A stretch of 64,000 nt of DNA, from positions 3,895,001 through 3,959,000 of the forward strand of contig NZ_CP147247.1 in NCBI RefSeq assembly GCF_002140975.2. Reading direction: 5' to 3'. The translations under genes and the position numbers were made by a program. A model generated the notes under the pieces. It had not been told where the DNA came from and searched no databases. It was given only the letters and a program-made list of their open reading frames with translations. Source of the DNA: Enterococcus sp. 9E7_DIV0242. Its GTDB lineage: Bacteria > Bacillota > Bacilli > Lactobacillales > Enterococcaceae. Positions 8,079 to 17,291 of this stretch are shown here, piece by piece; the first letter of the stretch is position 1; each line of letters starts with the position of its first letter.

Positions 8079-8374
8079 ACTATTACTCTTTTATAGCTAT
8101 CGGACCAGCAAAAAGAAGAAACCAGTTAGTAAACTAACTAGTTTAATCAACAATTTTAAGGAGAGCCATTTCCCTTTTATCAAGAATGCTAGGGAAATGG
8201 CCATCGGACCGCGAAAATAAAGAAATTGGTCAGTTATCTGACTAATTTCTACAACAAACTAAAGGAGAGCCATTGCTCTTTTGTAGGCACATCTAGAAGC
8301 AATGGCCATCGGACCACAAGAATAAAGAAAGTTGACAATTACTTGGCAAGTTTCGTCAACCAATTAAAGGAGAG
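8079..8374 (+). repeat. Array of three two-stem-loop repeats, fabK-fabD spacer
   Basis: Three units recur with a 104-105-nt period: CGGACC at 8101, 8205 and 8310, and AAGGAGAG at 8158, 8262 and 8367. Units B and C have a first hairpin (GCCATTTCCCT/AGGGAAATGGC at 8165-8201; GCCATTGCT/AGCAATGGC at 8269-8306); unit A keeps only a short one. All three have a second hairpin with a 4-nt loop: 8118-8145, 8222-8249 and 8327-8354. Arm sequences differ while pairing is kept, most clearly in A and B. The last AAGGAG is the only ribosome-site candidate of fabD, 13 bases before its ATG. It resembles the modular EFAR repeats described in E. faecalis; identity with that family was not tested. Confidence 0.8.
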
Positions 8375-8385
8375 TCGGTTATTCA

Positions 8386-9315
8386 ATGAAAACAGCTTTT
8401 GTATTTAGTGGGCAGGGTGCTCAATATGTCGGTATGGGAAAAGAGCTTTATGAGCAGGAAAAGCTAGTTAGAGAAACTTTTTCAGAAGCAAGTGAGGTAC
8501 TTGGATATGATATGGCTGAGCTCTGTTTTACTGAAAACGAACAGCTGAATCAAACGATGTACACACAACCGGCGATTTTAACGGTTAGTACAGCATTCAA
8601 TCGTCTTTTAAAAGAGCAAGGATATACACCAAATATCACTGCCGGGCTAAGTTTAGGTGAGTATAGCGCTTTGGTGGCGAGTGAAGCAATCTCTTTCAAG
8701 GATGCCGTGGCATTGGTTGCTAAACGAGGGAAATTCATGACTGAGGCAGCGCCGGCTGGAACTGGAAAAATGGTGGCTATCATGAATGCTGATCGTTCGT
8801 TAATTGAGGAATGCTGTGAGAAAGCTTCAGCTTTAGGAATTGTCTCACCTGCAAATTATAATACACCACAACAAATCGTTATTGGTGGGGAGACGGTGGC
8901 AGTTGATCAAGCAGTTTCTCTATTAAAAGAACAAGGCGTGAAACGGATGATGCCTCTGAATGTCAGTGGTCCCTTTCATACTGCATTGCTGAAGCCAGCT
9001 TCAGATCAATTGGCGAAGGAGCTACAATCGATTGACTTTAAAGAACCGAAGATCCCAGTTATTAGCAATACGACTGCAGAGGTTATGCCGGCGAATGAAA
9101 TCAGAGCATTACTGACACAACAGGTTATGAAAGCTGTTCGCTTTGCAGATAGTGTCGAAAATATGAAGCAATTAGGTGTAGGTAGAATCATTGAAGTAGG
9201 ACCGGGTAAGACTTTAACTGGTTTTATAAAAAAAATCGATAAAGAGATTTCAACAGCTCGTGTGGAAGATAGCGCGACGTTGGCAGAAACCTTAACACTT
9301 TTAAGCGAGGGATAG
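8386..9315 (+). CDS. fabD: Malonyl-CoA:ACP transacylase
   Basis: A 309-residue acyltransferase that moves malonyl from CoA to ACP. The nucleophile is Ser89 in GLSLGEYSAL; VSGPFHTALL carries the catalytic His, and FSGQGAQYVGMG is at the N-terminus. Its ribosome site AAGGAG belongs to the final unit of the upstream hairpin array and lies unusually far (13 bases) from the ATG, so the array may affect translation. It is followed three bases later by fabG. Confidence 0.95.
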   Translation: MKTAFVFSGQGAQYVGMGKELYEQEKLVRETFSEASEVLGYDMAELCFTENEQLNQTMYTQPAILTVSTAFNRLLKEQGYTPNITAGLSLGEYSALVASEAISFKDAVALVAKRGKFMTEAAPAGTGKMVAIMNADRSLIEECCEKASALGIVSPANYNTPQQIVIGGETVAVDQAVSLLKEQGVKRMMPLNVSGPFHTALLKPASDQLAKELQSIDFKEPKIPVISNTTAEVMPANEIRALLTQQVMKAVRFADSVENMKQLGVGRIIEVGPGKTLTGFIKKIDKEISTARVEDSATLAETLTLLSEG

Positions 9316-9318
9316 AGA

Positions 9319-10056
9319 ATGGATTTAAAAGGAAAGAACGTATTTGTTACAGGCAGTAGCCGAGGAATTGGCAAAGCGATCGCACATACCTTTGCTCAAG
9401 AAGGTGCAAATATTGTTTTAAATGGCCGTGGTGAAATACCCGAAGAGCTGATTAATGAAATAAAGAGTAATGGAGTTTCTTGTGTTGGTATTTCGGGGGA
9501 TATCTCAGATTATGAAGCAGCTGGAAAGATGATTGAACAGGCTGTGGAGCAGTTGGGCAGTGTTGATATCTTGATTAATAATGCTGGGATCACGAATGAC
9601 AAGCTTTTGTTGAGAATGTCAGGAGAAGATTTTTCAAAATGTATCGATATCAACCTGACTGGAACGTTCAATATGACGCAACATGCAGTAAAACGCATGA
9701 TGAAACAACGTAGCGGACGTATCATTAACATGACCAGTGTAGTTGGTTTGATGGGAAATGTGGGTCAGGCGAATTACTCAGCAAGTAAAGCGGGCGTTGT
9801 CGGTTTTACAAAATCAGTAGCTAGAGAAGTTGCTGCAAGAGGGATTACTTGTAATGCGATTGCTCCTGGGTTTATTGAAACAGAAATGACAGCGATCCTT
9901 TCTGATGAAATCAAGAAAAAAATGAATGAACAAATTCCATTGAAAAAATATGGACAGACAGAGGATGTTGCTAAAGCAGCAGTATTTTTAGCTGAAAGTC
10001 CATACATTACTGGACAAGTGCTAAATGTTGATGGCGGCTTAGTTATGCAAGGATAA
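9319..10056 (+). CDS. fabG: 3-oxoacyl-ACP reductase
   Basis: A 245-residue short-chain dehydrogenase reducing beta-ketoacyl-ACP with NADPH. The cofactor loop TGSSRGIGKAIA is at residues 12-23, NNAG follows in the middle, and the catalytic Ser (NMTSVVG) and YxxxK (YSASK) are present. The start is three bases after fabD, so translation is probably coupled. It ends with the usual VDGGLVM. Confidence 0.95.
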   Translation: MDLKGKNVFVTGSSRGIGKAIAHTFAQEGANIVLNGRGEIPEELINEIKSNGVSCVGISGDISDYEAAGKMIEQAVEQLGSVDILINNAGITNDKLLLRMSGEDFSKCIDINLTGTFNMTQHAVKRMMKQRSGRIINMTSVVGLMGNVGQANYSASKAGVVGFTKSVAREVAARGITCNAIAPGFIETEMTAILSDEIKKKMNEQIPLKKYGQTEDVAKAAVFLAESPYITGQVLNVDGGLVMQG

Positions 10057-10082
10057 ACGAACCGGTTGGGAGGAAAAATCAA

Positions 10083-11318
10083 ATGAATCGAGTAGTAATC
10101 ACAGGTTATGGTGTAACATCTCCGATTGGAAATGATGCGCAAACCTTTTTGGAAAGTCTAAAAGAAGGAAAGAATGGGATTGGGCCAATCACAAAGTTTG
10201 ATGCAACAGAAACGGGTGTGGCATTGGCAGCAGAAGTTAAGGAATTTCCTTTTGATAAATATTTTGTAAAAAAAGATGCGAAACGGATGGATCTGTTTTC
10301 ACTGTATGGTATTTATGCTGCAATCGAAGCAATGGAAATGAGTGGTCTGGATAAAGAAAAAATCGATGTGAACCGTTTTGGTGTCATGGTAGGTTCTGGT
10401 ATTGGTGGACTTCAAACGATTCAAGATCAGGTTATCCGTATGCACGATAAAGGACCTCAAAGAGTGAGTCCTCTGTTTATTCCAATGTCTATTGCGAATA
10501 TGGCTGCAGGAAATATTGCTTTACGTATCGGAGCTAAAGGAATTTGTACATCAATTGTTACGGCATGCGCTAGTGCAACAAACTCCATTGGTGAGGCATT
10601 TCGTAACATCAAACATGGCTACTCTGATGTGATCATGGCTGGAGGTACAGAGGCATCAATTACCGAAATCGGAATTTCTGGTTTTTCTTCTTTGACAGCA
10701 CTTTCTCATGCAACTGATGAAAATAGAGCATCGATTCCTTTTGACAAAGATCGTAATGGATTTGTGATGGGAGAAGGAGCGGGTGTATTTGTCCTTGAGT
10801 CTTTAGAACATGCACAAGAACGTGGTGCGACTATCTTGGGCGAAATCGTGGGCTATGGTTCGAACTGTGATGCATATCATATGACCTCTCCAACACCAGA
10901 CGGCAGTGGAGCAGCGAAAGCGATGAAGCTGGCAATAGAAGAAGCGGGAATTACAGCTGAACAGGTAGGGTACATTAATGCTCATGGTACGAGTACACCA
11001 ACAAATGACAGTGCAGAATCCAAAGCAATTGAGTTGGCTATGGGTGAGGCTGCCAAGGAAATCCGTGTCAGCAGTACAAAGAGTATGACTGGACATTTAT
11101 TGGGTGCAGCTGGTGGAATCGAGGGGATTGCTACGTTGAATGCTTTACAACATCAATTTATTCCACCAACAATCAATTTACAAAATATGGATGAAGAGGT
11201 GACCGTCAATGTTGTAGCTAACACAAGTCAGCCACATTCATTTGACTACGCTTTAAGCAATTCATTAGGTTTCGGCGGACATAATGCAGTTATCTGTCTG
11301 AAACGTTGGGAGGATTAG
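10083..11318 (+). CDS. fabF: 3-oxoacyl-ACP synthase II
   Basis: A 411-residue elongating condensing enzyme. The active site is complete: Cys162 (TACASATNS), His in NAHGTSTPTND and His in TGHLLGAAGG. GGGAGG precedes the ATG. It extends acyl-ACP with malonyl-ACP. The AGGAGG-like site of accB overlaps its last codons, showing tight coupling. Confidence 0.95.
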   Translation: MNRVVITGYGVTSPIGNDAQTFLESLKEGKNGIGPITKFDATETGVALAAEVKEFPFDKYFVKKDAKRMDLFSLYGIYAAIEAMEMSGLDKEKIDVNRFGVMVGSGIGGLQTIQDQVIRMHDKGPQRVSPLFIPMSIANMAAGNIALRIGAKGICTSIVTACASATNSIGEAFRNIKHGYSDVIMAGGTEASITEIGISGFSSLTALSHATDENRASIPFDKDRNGFVMGEGAGVFVLESLEHAQERGATILGEIVGYGSNCDAYHMTSPTPDGSGAAKAMKLAIEEAGITAEQVGYINAHGTSTPTNDSAESKAIELAMGEAAKEIRVSSTKSMTGHLLGAAGGIEGIATLNALQHQFIPPTINLQNMDEEVTVNVVANTSQPHSFDYALSNSLGFGGHNAVICLKRWED

Positions 11319-11323
11319 TAATA

Positions 11324-11800
11324 ATGGATATCAATGAAGTAAAGGAACTTTTAGAAAAATTTGATCACTCTAGTTTGACTGAGTTTGATTTAAGAGAAGG
11401 TTCATTTGAACTTTATATGAATAAAAATAATGTCTCTCAGCGAACTGTTCAAGCACAGTCAGAAACAGAAAAAGTGTCAGAAAAAGCGGTGATTGTGGAA
11501 GCTGAACCAGTTATTTCAGCCAGACCTGCAGAAGCGCCACGTCAGGCAGCAACTGAGGGAGAAGAAATTACTTCACCACTTGTTGGTGTTGTCTATTTAC
11601 AACCGGCACCGGACAAATCAATGTTCAAGTCTGTAGGAGATAAAGTGAAGAAAGGCGAAGTCGTTTGTATTGTTGAAGCGATGAAGTTAATGAATGAAAT
11701 CACCTCTACAGTTGATGGAACGATTACAGAGATTTTAGTTGAAAATGAAGCCATAGTGGAATATAATCAACCATTATTCCGTGTGGCTAAAGGAGAATAA
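11324..11800 (+). CDS. accB: Biotin carboxyl carrier protein of acetyl-CoA carboxylase
   Basis: A 158-residue protein. The C-terminal biotinyl domain contains the invariant EAMKLMN, whose Lys carries biotin; a Pro/Ala/Glu-rich linker joins it to an N-terminal helical region. ATG 11324 is chosen, since GGGAGG at 11308-11313 stands before it, although the frame is open from 11306. It works with AccC, which carboxylates the biotin, and AccAD, which transfers the carboxyl group to acetyl-CoA. Confidence 0.95.
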   Translation: MDINEVKELLEKFDHSSLTEFDLREGSFELYMNKNNVSQRTVQAQSETEKVSEKAVIVEAEPVISARPAEAPRQAATEGEEITSPLVGVVYLQPAPDKSMFKSVGDKVKKGEVVCIVEAMKLMNEITSTVDGTITEILVENEAIVEYNQPLFRVAKGE

Positions 11801-11803
11801 GCG

Positions 11804-12223
11804 ATGAATGTTCAAGAAATCATGGAAATCATCCCACATAGGTATCCATTCCTACTTCTAGACAGAGTGGAAGAAATAATCGTAGGCGAAAAAGTTATTG
11901 CAAAGAAAAACGTAACAATAAATGAGCCGTTCTTTCAAGGACATTTTCCAGGAGAGCCTGTAATGCCGGGAGTACTGATTATCGAGGCTTTAGCTCAGGC
12001 AGGGGCAGTTGCGTTGCTTTCCATGCCGAATTTTAAAGGGAAAACAGCCTATTTTGGTGCTATGGATAAAGTGCGTTTCAGACAGAAGGTCGTTCCCGGA
12101 GATACGCTGACTTTAGAAGTGGAAATTCTAAAGGTAAAATCAGTTGCCGGAACAGGCAAGGGGATTGCAAAAGTAAACGGTAAGAAAGTTGCAGAAGCAG
12201 AAATAACTTTTATGATTGGATAG
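11804..12223 (+). CDS. fabZ: 3-hydroxyacyl-ACP dehydratase
   Basis: A 139-residue hot-dog-fold dehydratase. The catalytic His is in [20 protein letters not shown], with [12 protein letters not shown] before it. It removes water from beta-hydroxyacyl-ACP. It sits three bases after accB and directly abuts accC (stop at 12221-12223, next ATG 12224). Enterococci can also have a FabN isomerase-dehydratase elsewhere; this one, clustered with accBC, matches the plain FabZ type. Confidence 0.92.
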   Translation: MNVQEIMEIIPHRYPFLLLDRVEEIIVGEKVIAKKNVTINEPFFQGHFPGEPVMPGVLIIEALAQAGAVALLSMPNFKGKTAYFGAMDKVRFRQKVVPGDTLTLEVEILKVKSVAGTGKGIAKVNGKKVAEAEITFMIG

Positions 12224-13597
12224 ATGAGTATGTTCTCAAAAATTTTAATTGCCAACCGCGGTGAAATTGCCGTACGTATTATTAGAGCGTGTAGAGAGTT
12301 AGGCATTCGTACGGTTGCTGTTTATTCAGAGGCAGATCGTGAAGCCATGCATGCACAACTGGCAGATGAAGCAATCTGTATCGGACCGGCGAAAGCAACA
12401 GAATCCTATTTGAATGTGCAACGTGTATTGAGTGCAGCTATCGTGACTAATGCAGAGGCGATTCATCCAGGTTTTGGGTTCTTATCAGAAAACAGCCAGT
12501 TTGCTTCTATGTGTGAAGAGTGTAACCTGACATTTATCGGACCAAAATCAGAAACGATCGATGCAATGGGGAATAAAATCAATGCACGGAAGTTAATGAT
12601 TGAAGCAAAGGTTCCTGTTATTCCAGGAAGTGAGGGTGTCCTTGCTACAGTTGAGGAAGCACTGGCCGTGGCAGAAAAAATCGGCTATCCAGTTATGTTG
12701 AAAGCAGCAGCTGGTGGTGGAGGTAAAGGGATTCGTAAAGTTATGAGTAAAGACGAATTACCTGCGCAATTTGATTCTGCCCAACAGGAAGCAAAAGCAG
12801 CATTCAATAATGGAGATATGTATATAGAGAAAATCATTTACCCAGCTCGCCATATTGAAGTACAAATATTGGGTGATCATTTTGGTCATGTGATTCATCT
12901 GGGAGAACGTGACTGCTCATTACAGAGAAATAATCAGAAAGTGATGGAAGAATCCCCTTCAGTAGTTATTTCAGATGAAAAACGCGCATTACTTGGAGAA
13001 ACTGCTGTTCGAGCAGCCAAAGCTGTTGGCTATCAAAATGCGGGTACAATTGAGTTTTTAATGGATACTTCCGGAGACTTTTACTTTATGGAAATGAATA
13101 CACGAATTCAAGTTGAGCATCCGGTAACTGAGATGGTTACAGGGATCGATTTAGTAAAGGCACAGATCAGGATTGCAGCTGGTGAAGAGTTGAAGATCAA
13201 GCAAAAAGATGTAACAATCTCGGGTCATGCTATTGAGTGTCGGATCAATGCTGAAAATCCCGCCTTCAATTTTGCACCGGCACCGGGAACGATTGAAAAT
13301 CTTTTACTGCCAAGTGGTGGTATGGGGTTACGGGTCGATAGTGCCATGTATAATGGCTATAAAATCCCTCCGTACTATGATTCAATGATTGCAAAGGTTA
13401 TTGTTCATGGTGAGAATAGATTTGATGCGTTTATGAAAATGCAGCGAGCATTAAGCGAAATTGTTACAGATGGGTTAATGACGAACGCAGAATTTCAACT
13501 GGATTTAATCACTCATGAGAGTGTACTTGCTGGAGACTATGATACAAGCTTCTTACAGGAGACATTCTTGCCAACCTGGGAACCTGAATCTGACTAA
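12224..13597 (+). CDS. accC: Biotin carboxylase subunit of acetyl-CoA carboxylase
   Basis: A 457-residue ATP-grasp enzyme. It shows the N-terminal ILIANRGEIAVRIIRAC, the glycine-rich loop AAAGGGGKGIRKV, the biotin/ATP site EMNTRIQVEHPVTE, and HAIECRINAENP. It carboxylates the biotin of AccB with bicarbonate and ATP. The start codon immediately follows the fabZ stop. The 264 bases after it hold the second hairpin repeat array. Confidence 0.95.
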   Translation: MSMFSKILIANRGEIAVRIIRACRELGIRTVAVYSEADREAMHAQLADEAICIGPAKATESYLNVQRVLSAAIVTNAEAIHPGFGFLSENSQFASMCEECNLTFIGPKSETIDAMGNKINARKLMIEAKVPVIPGSEGVLATVEEALAVAEKIGYPVMLKAAAGGGGKGIRKVMSKDELPAQFDSAQQEAKAAFNNGDMYIEKIIYPARHIEVQILGDHFGHVIHLGERDCSLQRNNQKVMEESPSVVISDEKRALLGETAVRAAKAVGYQNAGTIEFLMDTSGDFYFMEMNTRIQVEHPVTEMVTGIDLVKAQIRIAAGEELKIKQKDVTISGHAIECRINAENPAFNFAPAPGTIENLLLPSGGMGLRVDSAMYNGYKIPPYYDSMIAKVIVHGENRFDAFMKMQRALSEIVTDGLMTNAEFQLDLITHESVLAGDYDTSFLQETFLPTWEPESD

Positions 13598-13645
13598 TAA
13601 AACAGTAAGTAGGCAGTAAGATAATGATAAAAGAGGAAAAAAGAA

Positions 13646-13854
13646 GTACTATTGCTCTGGTGCAAGACCATCTAGAGCAATAGCTAACGGACCTCTAGAA
13701 TGGAGAAAAGGAACAGAGACCTGATCCTTTTCCACAAAAAACCAAAGGAGTACTATTGCTCTTGACTAGGACCATCTAGAGCAATAGCTAACGGACCTCT
13801 AAAAAGAAGAAAGTTGACAGTTACCTGTTAACTTTTCTCAGTAAGAAAAAGGAG
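13646..13854 (+). repeat. Array of two two-stem-loop repeats, accC-accD spacer
   Basis: Two units with a 104-nt period (CGGACC at 13688 and 13792; AAGGAG at 13745 and 13849). The first hairpin is nearly identical in both (CTATTGCTCT/AGAGCAATAG at 13649-13683 and 13753-13787). The second hairpin differs in sequence but keeps its 12-bp length and 4-nt loop: GAAAAGGAACAG/CTGATCCTTTTC (13705-13732) and GAAAGTTGACAG/CTGTTAACTTTTC (13809-13837). The last AAGGAG is the accD ribosome site, seven bases before ATG 13862. The layout is the same as in the fabK-fabD array. Confidence 0.8.
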
Positions 13855-13861
13855 TATAGAC

Positions 13862-14725
13862 ATGGCTTTATTCAAAAAGAAAAACTACATTCGTATCAAT
13901 CCGAATCGTGATGCTCATTCTGATAATAAAAAGCCTGCTGTTCCAGATAATATGTGGGCAAAATGTCCTAGCTGTAAGCAGACCCTTTATACAAAAGACA
14001 TGGGACCGGAAAAGACTTGTCCATATTGCGGCTATAGCTTTAGGATCAATGCCTGGGAACGTCTGGCTCTTATTGTGGATGAAAAAAGTTTCTCTGAGTG
14101 GGATACAGATATAGAGACCGAAGACCCATTAGATTTTCCAGATTATGCTGAAAAGATAAAAGCCATGCAAAAAAAGACAGCTCTTCATGAAGCGGTATTG
14201 ACAGGTCGAGCGATGGTCGGTGGAATGTCAATAGCTATTGGTGTGATGGATGCAAACTTCATCATGGGCAGTATGGGCACGGTAGTTGGTGAAAAAATTA
14301 CGCGGCTGTTTGAACGTGCTTTGAAAGAAAAATTACCAGTAGTCATTTTTACAGCTTCTGGTGGCGCGCGTATGCAGGAAGGAATCATGTCATTGATGCA
14401 AATGGCAAAAATTTCTGCTGCTTTAAAACGACATAGTAATGCCGGCTTGCTTTATGTTACTGTTTTGACCGACCCCACAACGGGAGGAGTGACGGCTAGC
14501 TTTGCAATGGACGGAGATATTATTTTAGCTGAACCGCAAAGCTTGATTGGATTTGCTGGAAGAAGAGTTATCGAACAAACCATCAGACAGGAATTGCCAG
14601 AAGATTTTCAGAAGGCTGAGTTTTTACTAAGTCATGGTTTTGTGGATAAAATTGTACCTAGAAACCAGCTGAAGGAATCGTTGGAAACTATACTTAAGAT
14701 ACATACAATGGAAGGTTGGTCATAG
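13862..14725 (+). CDS. accD: Acetyl-CoA carboxylase carboxyltransferase beta subunit
   Basis: A 287-residue carboxyltransferase half. The N-terminal zinc ribbon has two CxxC pairs (CPSC and CPYC, near residues 38-58), and the crotonase-fold core has [11 protein letters not shown] and [10 protein letters not shown]. It forms an alpha2beta2 enzyme with AccA. Its ribosome site is the last bases of the hairpin array. The 3' end overlaps or nearly touches accA. Confidence 0.95.
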   Translation: MALFKKKNYIRINPNRDAHSDNKKPAVPDNMWAKCPSCKQTLYTKDMGPEKTCPYCGYSFRINAWERLALIVDEKSFSEWDTDIETEDPLDFPDYAEKIKAMQKKTALHEAVLTGRAMVGGMSIAIGVMDANFIMGSMGTVVGEKITRLFERALKEKLPVVIFTASGGARMQEGIMSLMQMAKISAALKRHSNAGLLYVTVLTDPTTGGVTASFAMDGDIILAEPQSLIGFAGRRVIEQTIRQELPEDFQKAEFLLSHGFVDKIVPRNQLKESLETILKIHTMEGWS

Positions 14726-14727
14726 TG

Positions 14728-15513
14728 ATGGAAAAAACAGCAAATGATATCGTCACGCTTGCCAGATCGCAGGATCGCTTTACTTCATTGGAATATATTG
14801 ATAGTGTTTTTGATGATTTCGTTGAATTTCATGGTGATCGTTATTTTGGCGATGATCTGGCAATTGTTGGTGGGATTGCAACTTTAGCTGGTAAGCCAGT
14901 GACTATTGTTGGTATTCAAAAGGGGCGAAATCTTCCTGAGAATATTGAACGTAATTTTGGCGCTCCGCATCCTGAAGGATATCGTAAAGCATTACGCTTG
15001 ATGAAGCAGGCAGAAAAGTTCAATCGTCCGGTGATCACGTTTATCAATACTGCCGGAGCATACTGTGGTATTGGTGCTGAAGAACGTGGCGAAGGCGAAG
15101 CGATTGCCAAAAATTTAGTAGAAATGTCAGATTTGAATGTACCGATTATTTCGATTATCATCGGCGAGGGTGGTAGTGGTGGAGCGTTAGCACTAGCACT
15201 TGCTGATGAGGTGTGGATGTTGGAACATACAATCTATGCCATTTTATCTCCCGAAGGCTTTGCATCGATTTTATGGAAAGATGGCAGTCGAGCAAAGGAA
15301 GCTGCTGAGTTGATGAAAATCACAGCGAAGGAGCTGAAAGAGCTAACGGTCATTGATCGCATTATTCCGGAAGAGGTAAATGGTGAGGCGTTGGAACAAG
15401 TCAAAATCAATCGAATGATCCAAAAAGCGTTGATTGGAAAATTGACAGAATTATCTGCGCTATCAAAAGAAGAATTAATAGAGAATCGTTACCAGCGATT
15501 TAGAAAATTTTAA
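14728..15513 (+). CDS. accA: Acetyl-CoA carboxylase carboxyltransferase alpha subunit
   Basis: A 261-residue crotonase-fold subunit with [16 protein letters not shown], the acyl-CoA-binding [15 protein letters not shown] and a C-terminal helical tail. ATG 14728 lies two bases after the accD stop; the GTG at 14725 is an alternative. It is slightly short compared with the ~315-residue proteobacterial form, as usual in Lactobacillales. It ends the fab-acc cluster before a strong terminator. Confidence 0.93.
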   Translation: MEKTANDIVTLARSQDRFTSLEYIDSVFDDFVEFHGDRYFGDDLAIVGGIATLAGKPVTIVGIQKGRNLPENIERNFGAPHPEGYRKALRLMKQAEKFNRPVITFINTAGAYCGIGAEERGEGEAIAKNLVEMSDLNVPIISIIIGEGGSGGALALALADEVWMLEHTIYAILSPEGFASILWKDGSRAKEAAELMKITAKELKELTVIDRIIPEEVNGEALEQVKINRMIQKALIGKLTELSALSKEELIENRYQRFRKF

Positions 15514-15544
15514 TACGCAGAATAGAAACTGCAATTATCTTATA

Positions 15545-15583
15545 AAGAGGAATCCAAGAAAAGCTTGAGTTCCTCTTTTTTTG
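15545..15583 (+). terminator. Terminator of the fab-acc operon
   Basis: The stem AAGAGGAA (15545-15552) pairs with TTCCTCTT (15570-15577), with partial pairing inward, and is followed by a T7 tract, 30 bases after accA. Confidence 0.85.
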
Positions 15584-15739
15584 CATAAAAAGAACGTATA
15601 AACCGATTTTTCGTGTTTTTTATGCATAAAATTTCATTAAATTGATAAAAATGGATGATTTTTCATTTTTGGTATGTTATGATAAGAACACTTAAGAAGT
15701 ATGAATGACTTTAATAAAAAATAGAAGGGATACAATTAT

Positions 15740-16576
15740 ATGAAAAAAATGAAGCTAGTTATCGCAGCAGTATTGTCACTAGTCGTTTTAGCGGCTTGTG
15801 GAGGAAATAGTGACACGAAAGATTCGAGCGCTGCAAAAACAGAGAGTGCATTAGACGCAATTAAGGAAAAAGGAAAGCTGGTGGTCGGGACATCAGCCGA
15901 TTTTGCACCATTTGAATTTAAGACTTTAGTAGATGGAAAAGATACGATCGTTGGCTCTGATATTGATATGGTCAAGGCTATTGGAGAAAAATTGGGTGTT
16001 GAAGTAGAATTTATGGATATGCAATTTGATGCAGTTCTCGTTGCCTTGCAACAGAATAAAGTCGATATCGCTGTTTCAGGAATTTCTGCTACTGCAGAAC
16101 GTAAAAAATCATTTGATTTTTCTACTCCTTATTACAATCCACCGCAAAAAATAGTTATCAATAAAAAGAACAAAGATAGCTATACATCAATCGAAGCATT
16201 GAATGGGAAAAAAGTTGGTGCACAAAAAGGATCGATCCAAGAAGGTGTTGTGGAAGATCAGTTACCCGATTCACAGAAAGTATCGATTCCACGTGTACCC
16301 AATTTGATTGTAGAACTGAATCAAGGCTCAATTGATGCATTAGTTCTTGAAGAAACGATTGCAGAATCTTATCTTAGCCAGAATCCGGATTTGATGATTG
16401 CAGATATCGAGCTAACATCAAACGAAGATGAAGCTTTTGCTATTGCTTTACCAAAAGGTCAAGATGACTTGAAAAAGGAAATCGACAGTATTTTGCAAGA
16501 AATGGTTGAAGACGGTTCGATCGATCAGTATGTAACAGATGCTATGGCCTTAGCAGATAAAAATACAGAAGAATAA
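15740..16576 (+). CDS. Polar amino-acid ABC transporter substrate-binding lipoprotein
   Basis: A 278-residue family-3 extracellular solute-binding protein. The signal peptide ends in the lipobox LAAC with Cys20 as the lipid-modified residue. The mature part begins with an SBP_bac_3 domain (LVVGTSADFAPFEF, IVGSDIDMVKAIGEKLGVEVEF, AVSGISATAERKKSFDFS). Such proteins bind glutamine, arginine, cystine or similar solutes outside the membrane; the solute cannot be told here. AGAAGGG precedes the ATG. It begins a three-gene operon with the permease and ATPase. Confidence 0.88.
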   Translation: MKKMKLVIAAVLSLVVLAACGGNSDTKDSSAAKTESALDAIKEKGKLVVGTSADFAPFEFKTLVDGKDTIVGSDIDMVKAIGEKLGVEVEFMDMQFDAVLVALQQNKVDIAVSGISATAERKKSFDFSTPYYNPPQKIVINKKNKDSYTSIEALNGKKVGAQKGSIQEGVVEDQLPDSQKVSIPRVPNLIVELNQGSIDALVLEETIAESYLSQNPDLMIADIELTSNEDEAFAIALPKGQDDLKKEIDSILQEMVEDGSIDQYVTDAMALADKNTEE

Positions 16577-16591
16577 GTTGGGGGTCAGCAC

Positions 16592-17281
16592 ATGAATTTC
16601 TCTTTTTTAGAAACGTATAGTCAATACTTTATTTCCGGAGCTGGTGTAACAGTTATTATCTCACTCGTTACAGTATTCTTCGGTACTCTATTAGGTGTAC
16701 TGATCGCTTTACTGAAGCTTTCAAAAATCTCGCCATTGCGTTGGCTGGCAAATATTTATATTGAGACATTTCGTGGCACACCGATGTTGATTCAAGTGCT
16801 GATCGGGTTTGGTTTACTTCAAAATCTTTTTCCATCGGTCAATATTCCAATAGGTATCTTGACAATCGATATGGGACGTCTCGTTCCGGGAATGATTGTA
16901 TTGTCTTTGAACTCTGGAGCTTATGTTGCTGAAATAGTTCGGGCAGGAATCACTGCTGTCAACTATGGTCAGACAGAAGCAGCTCACTCACTTGGGTTGC
17001 GTCCGATACAGGCGATGAGGTATGTCATTTTACCCCAGGCACTGCGTAATATTCTGCCGGCTTTGGGGAATGAGTTCATTATATTGATCAAAGATTCTTC
17101 TCTATTATCGATTATTGGAATCAATGAATTGTTAAGTAGCGCTCAAACGGTGATTTCGAGTACCTATATTCCGTTAGAACCCTATTACATGGCCGCGCTG
17201 ATTTACTTTGTTATGACATTTTTGACCTCCAGATTATTGGCGGTATTTGAGAAGAAATTAGGAAAAGGATACCATCGATAG
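16592..17281 (+). CDS. Polar amino-acid ABC transporter permease
   Basis: A 229-residue HisM-type membrane permease with about five hydrophobic segments. The conserved cytoplasmic loop that contacts the ATPase is visible ([26 protein letters not shown]), and [12 protein letters not shown] lies nearer the N-terminus. It follows the binding protein by 15 bases and precedes the ATPase by 10. The only permease in the operon, it probably acts as a homodimer. Confidence 0.9.
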   Translation: MNFSFLETYSQYFISGAGVTVIISLVTVFFGTLLGVLIALLKLSKISPLRWLANIYIETFRGTPMLIQVLIGFGLLQNLFPSVNIPIGILTIDMGRLVPGMIVLSLNSGAYVAEIVRAGITAVNYGQTEAAHSLGLRPIQAMRYVILPQALRNILPALGNEFIILIKDSSLLSIIGINELLSSAQTVISSTYIPLEPYYMAALIYFVMTFLTSRLLAVFEKKLGKGYHR

Positions 17282-17291
17282 GAGAGAGCAT

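Noticed and set aside
8079..8374. CRISPR array from the regularly spaced repeats
   Set aside because: Units are about 104 nt and almost wholly repeat with paired hairpins; there are no short identical repeats with unique spacers and no cas genes.
8079..8374. T-box or other known riboswitch in the fabK-fabD spacer
   Set aside because: No AGGGTGG-type T-box sequence, no antiterminator and no terminator; the tandem repeat layout is different.
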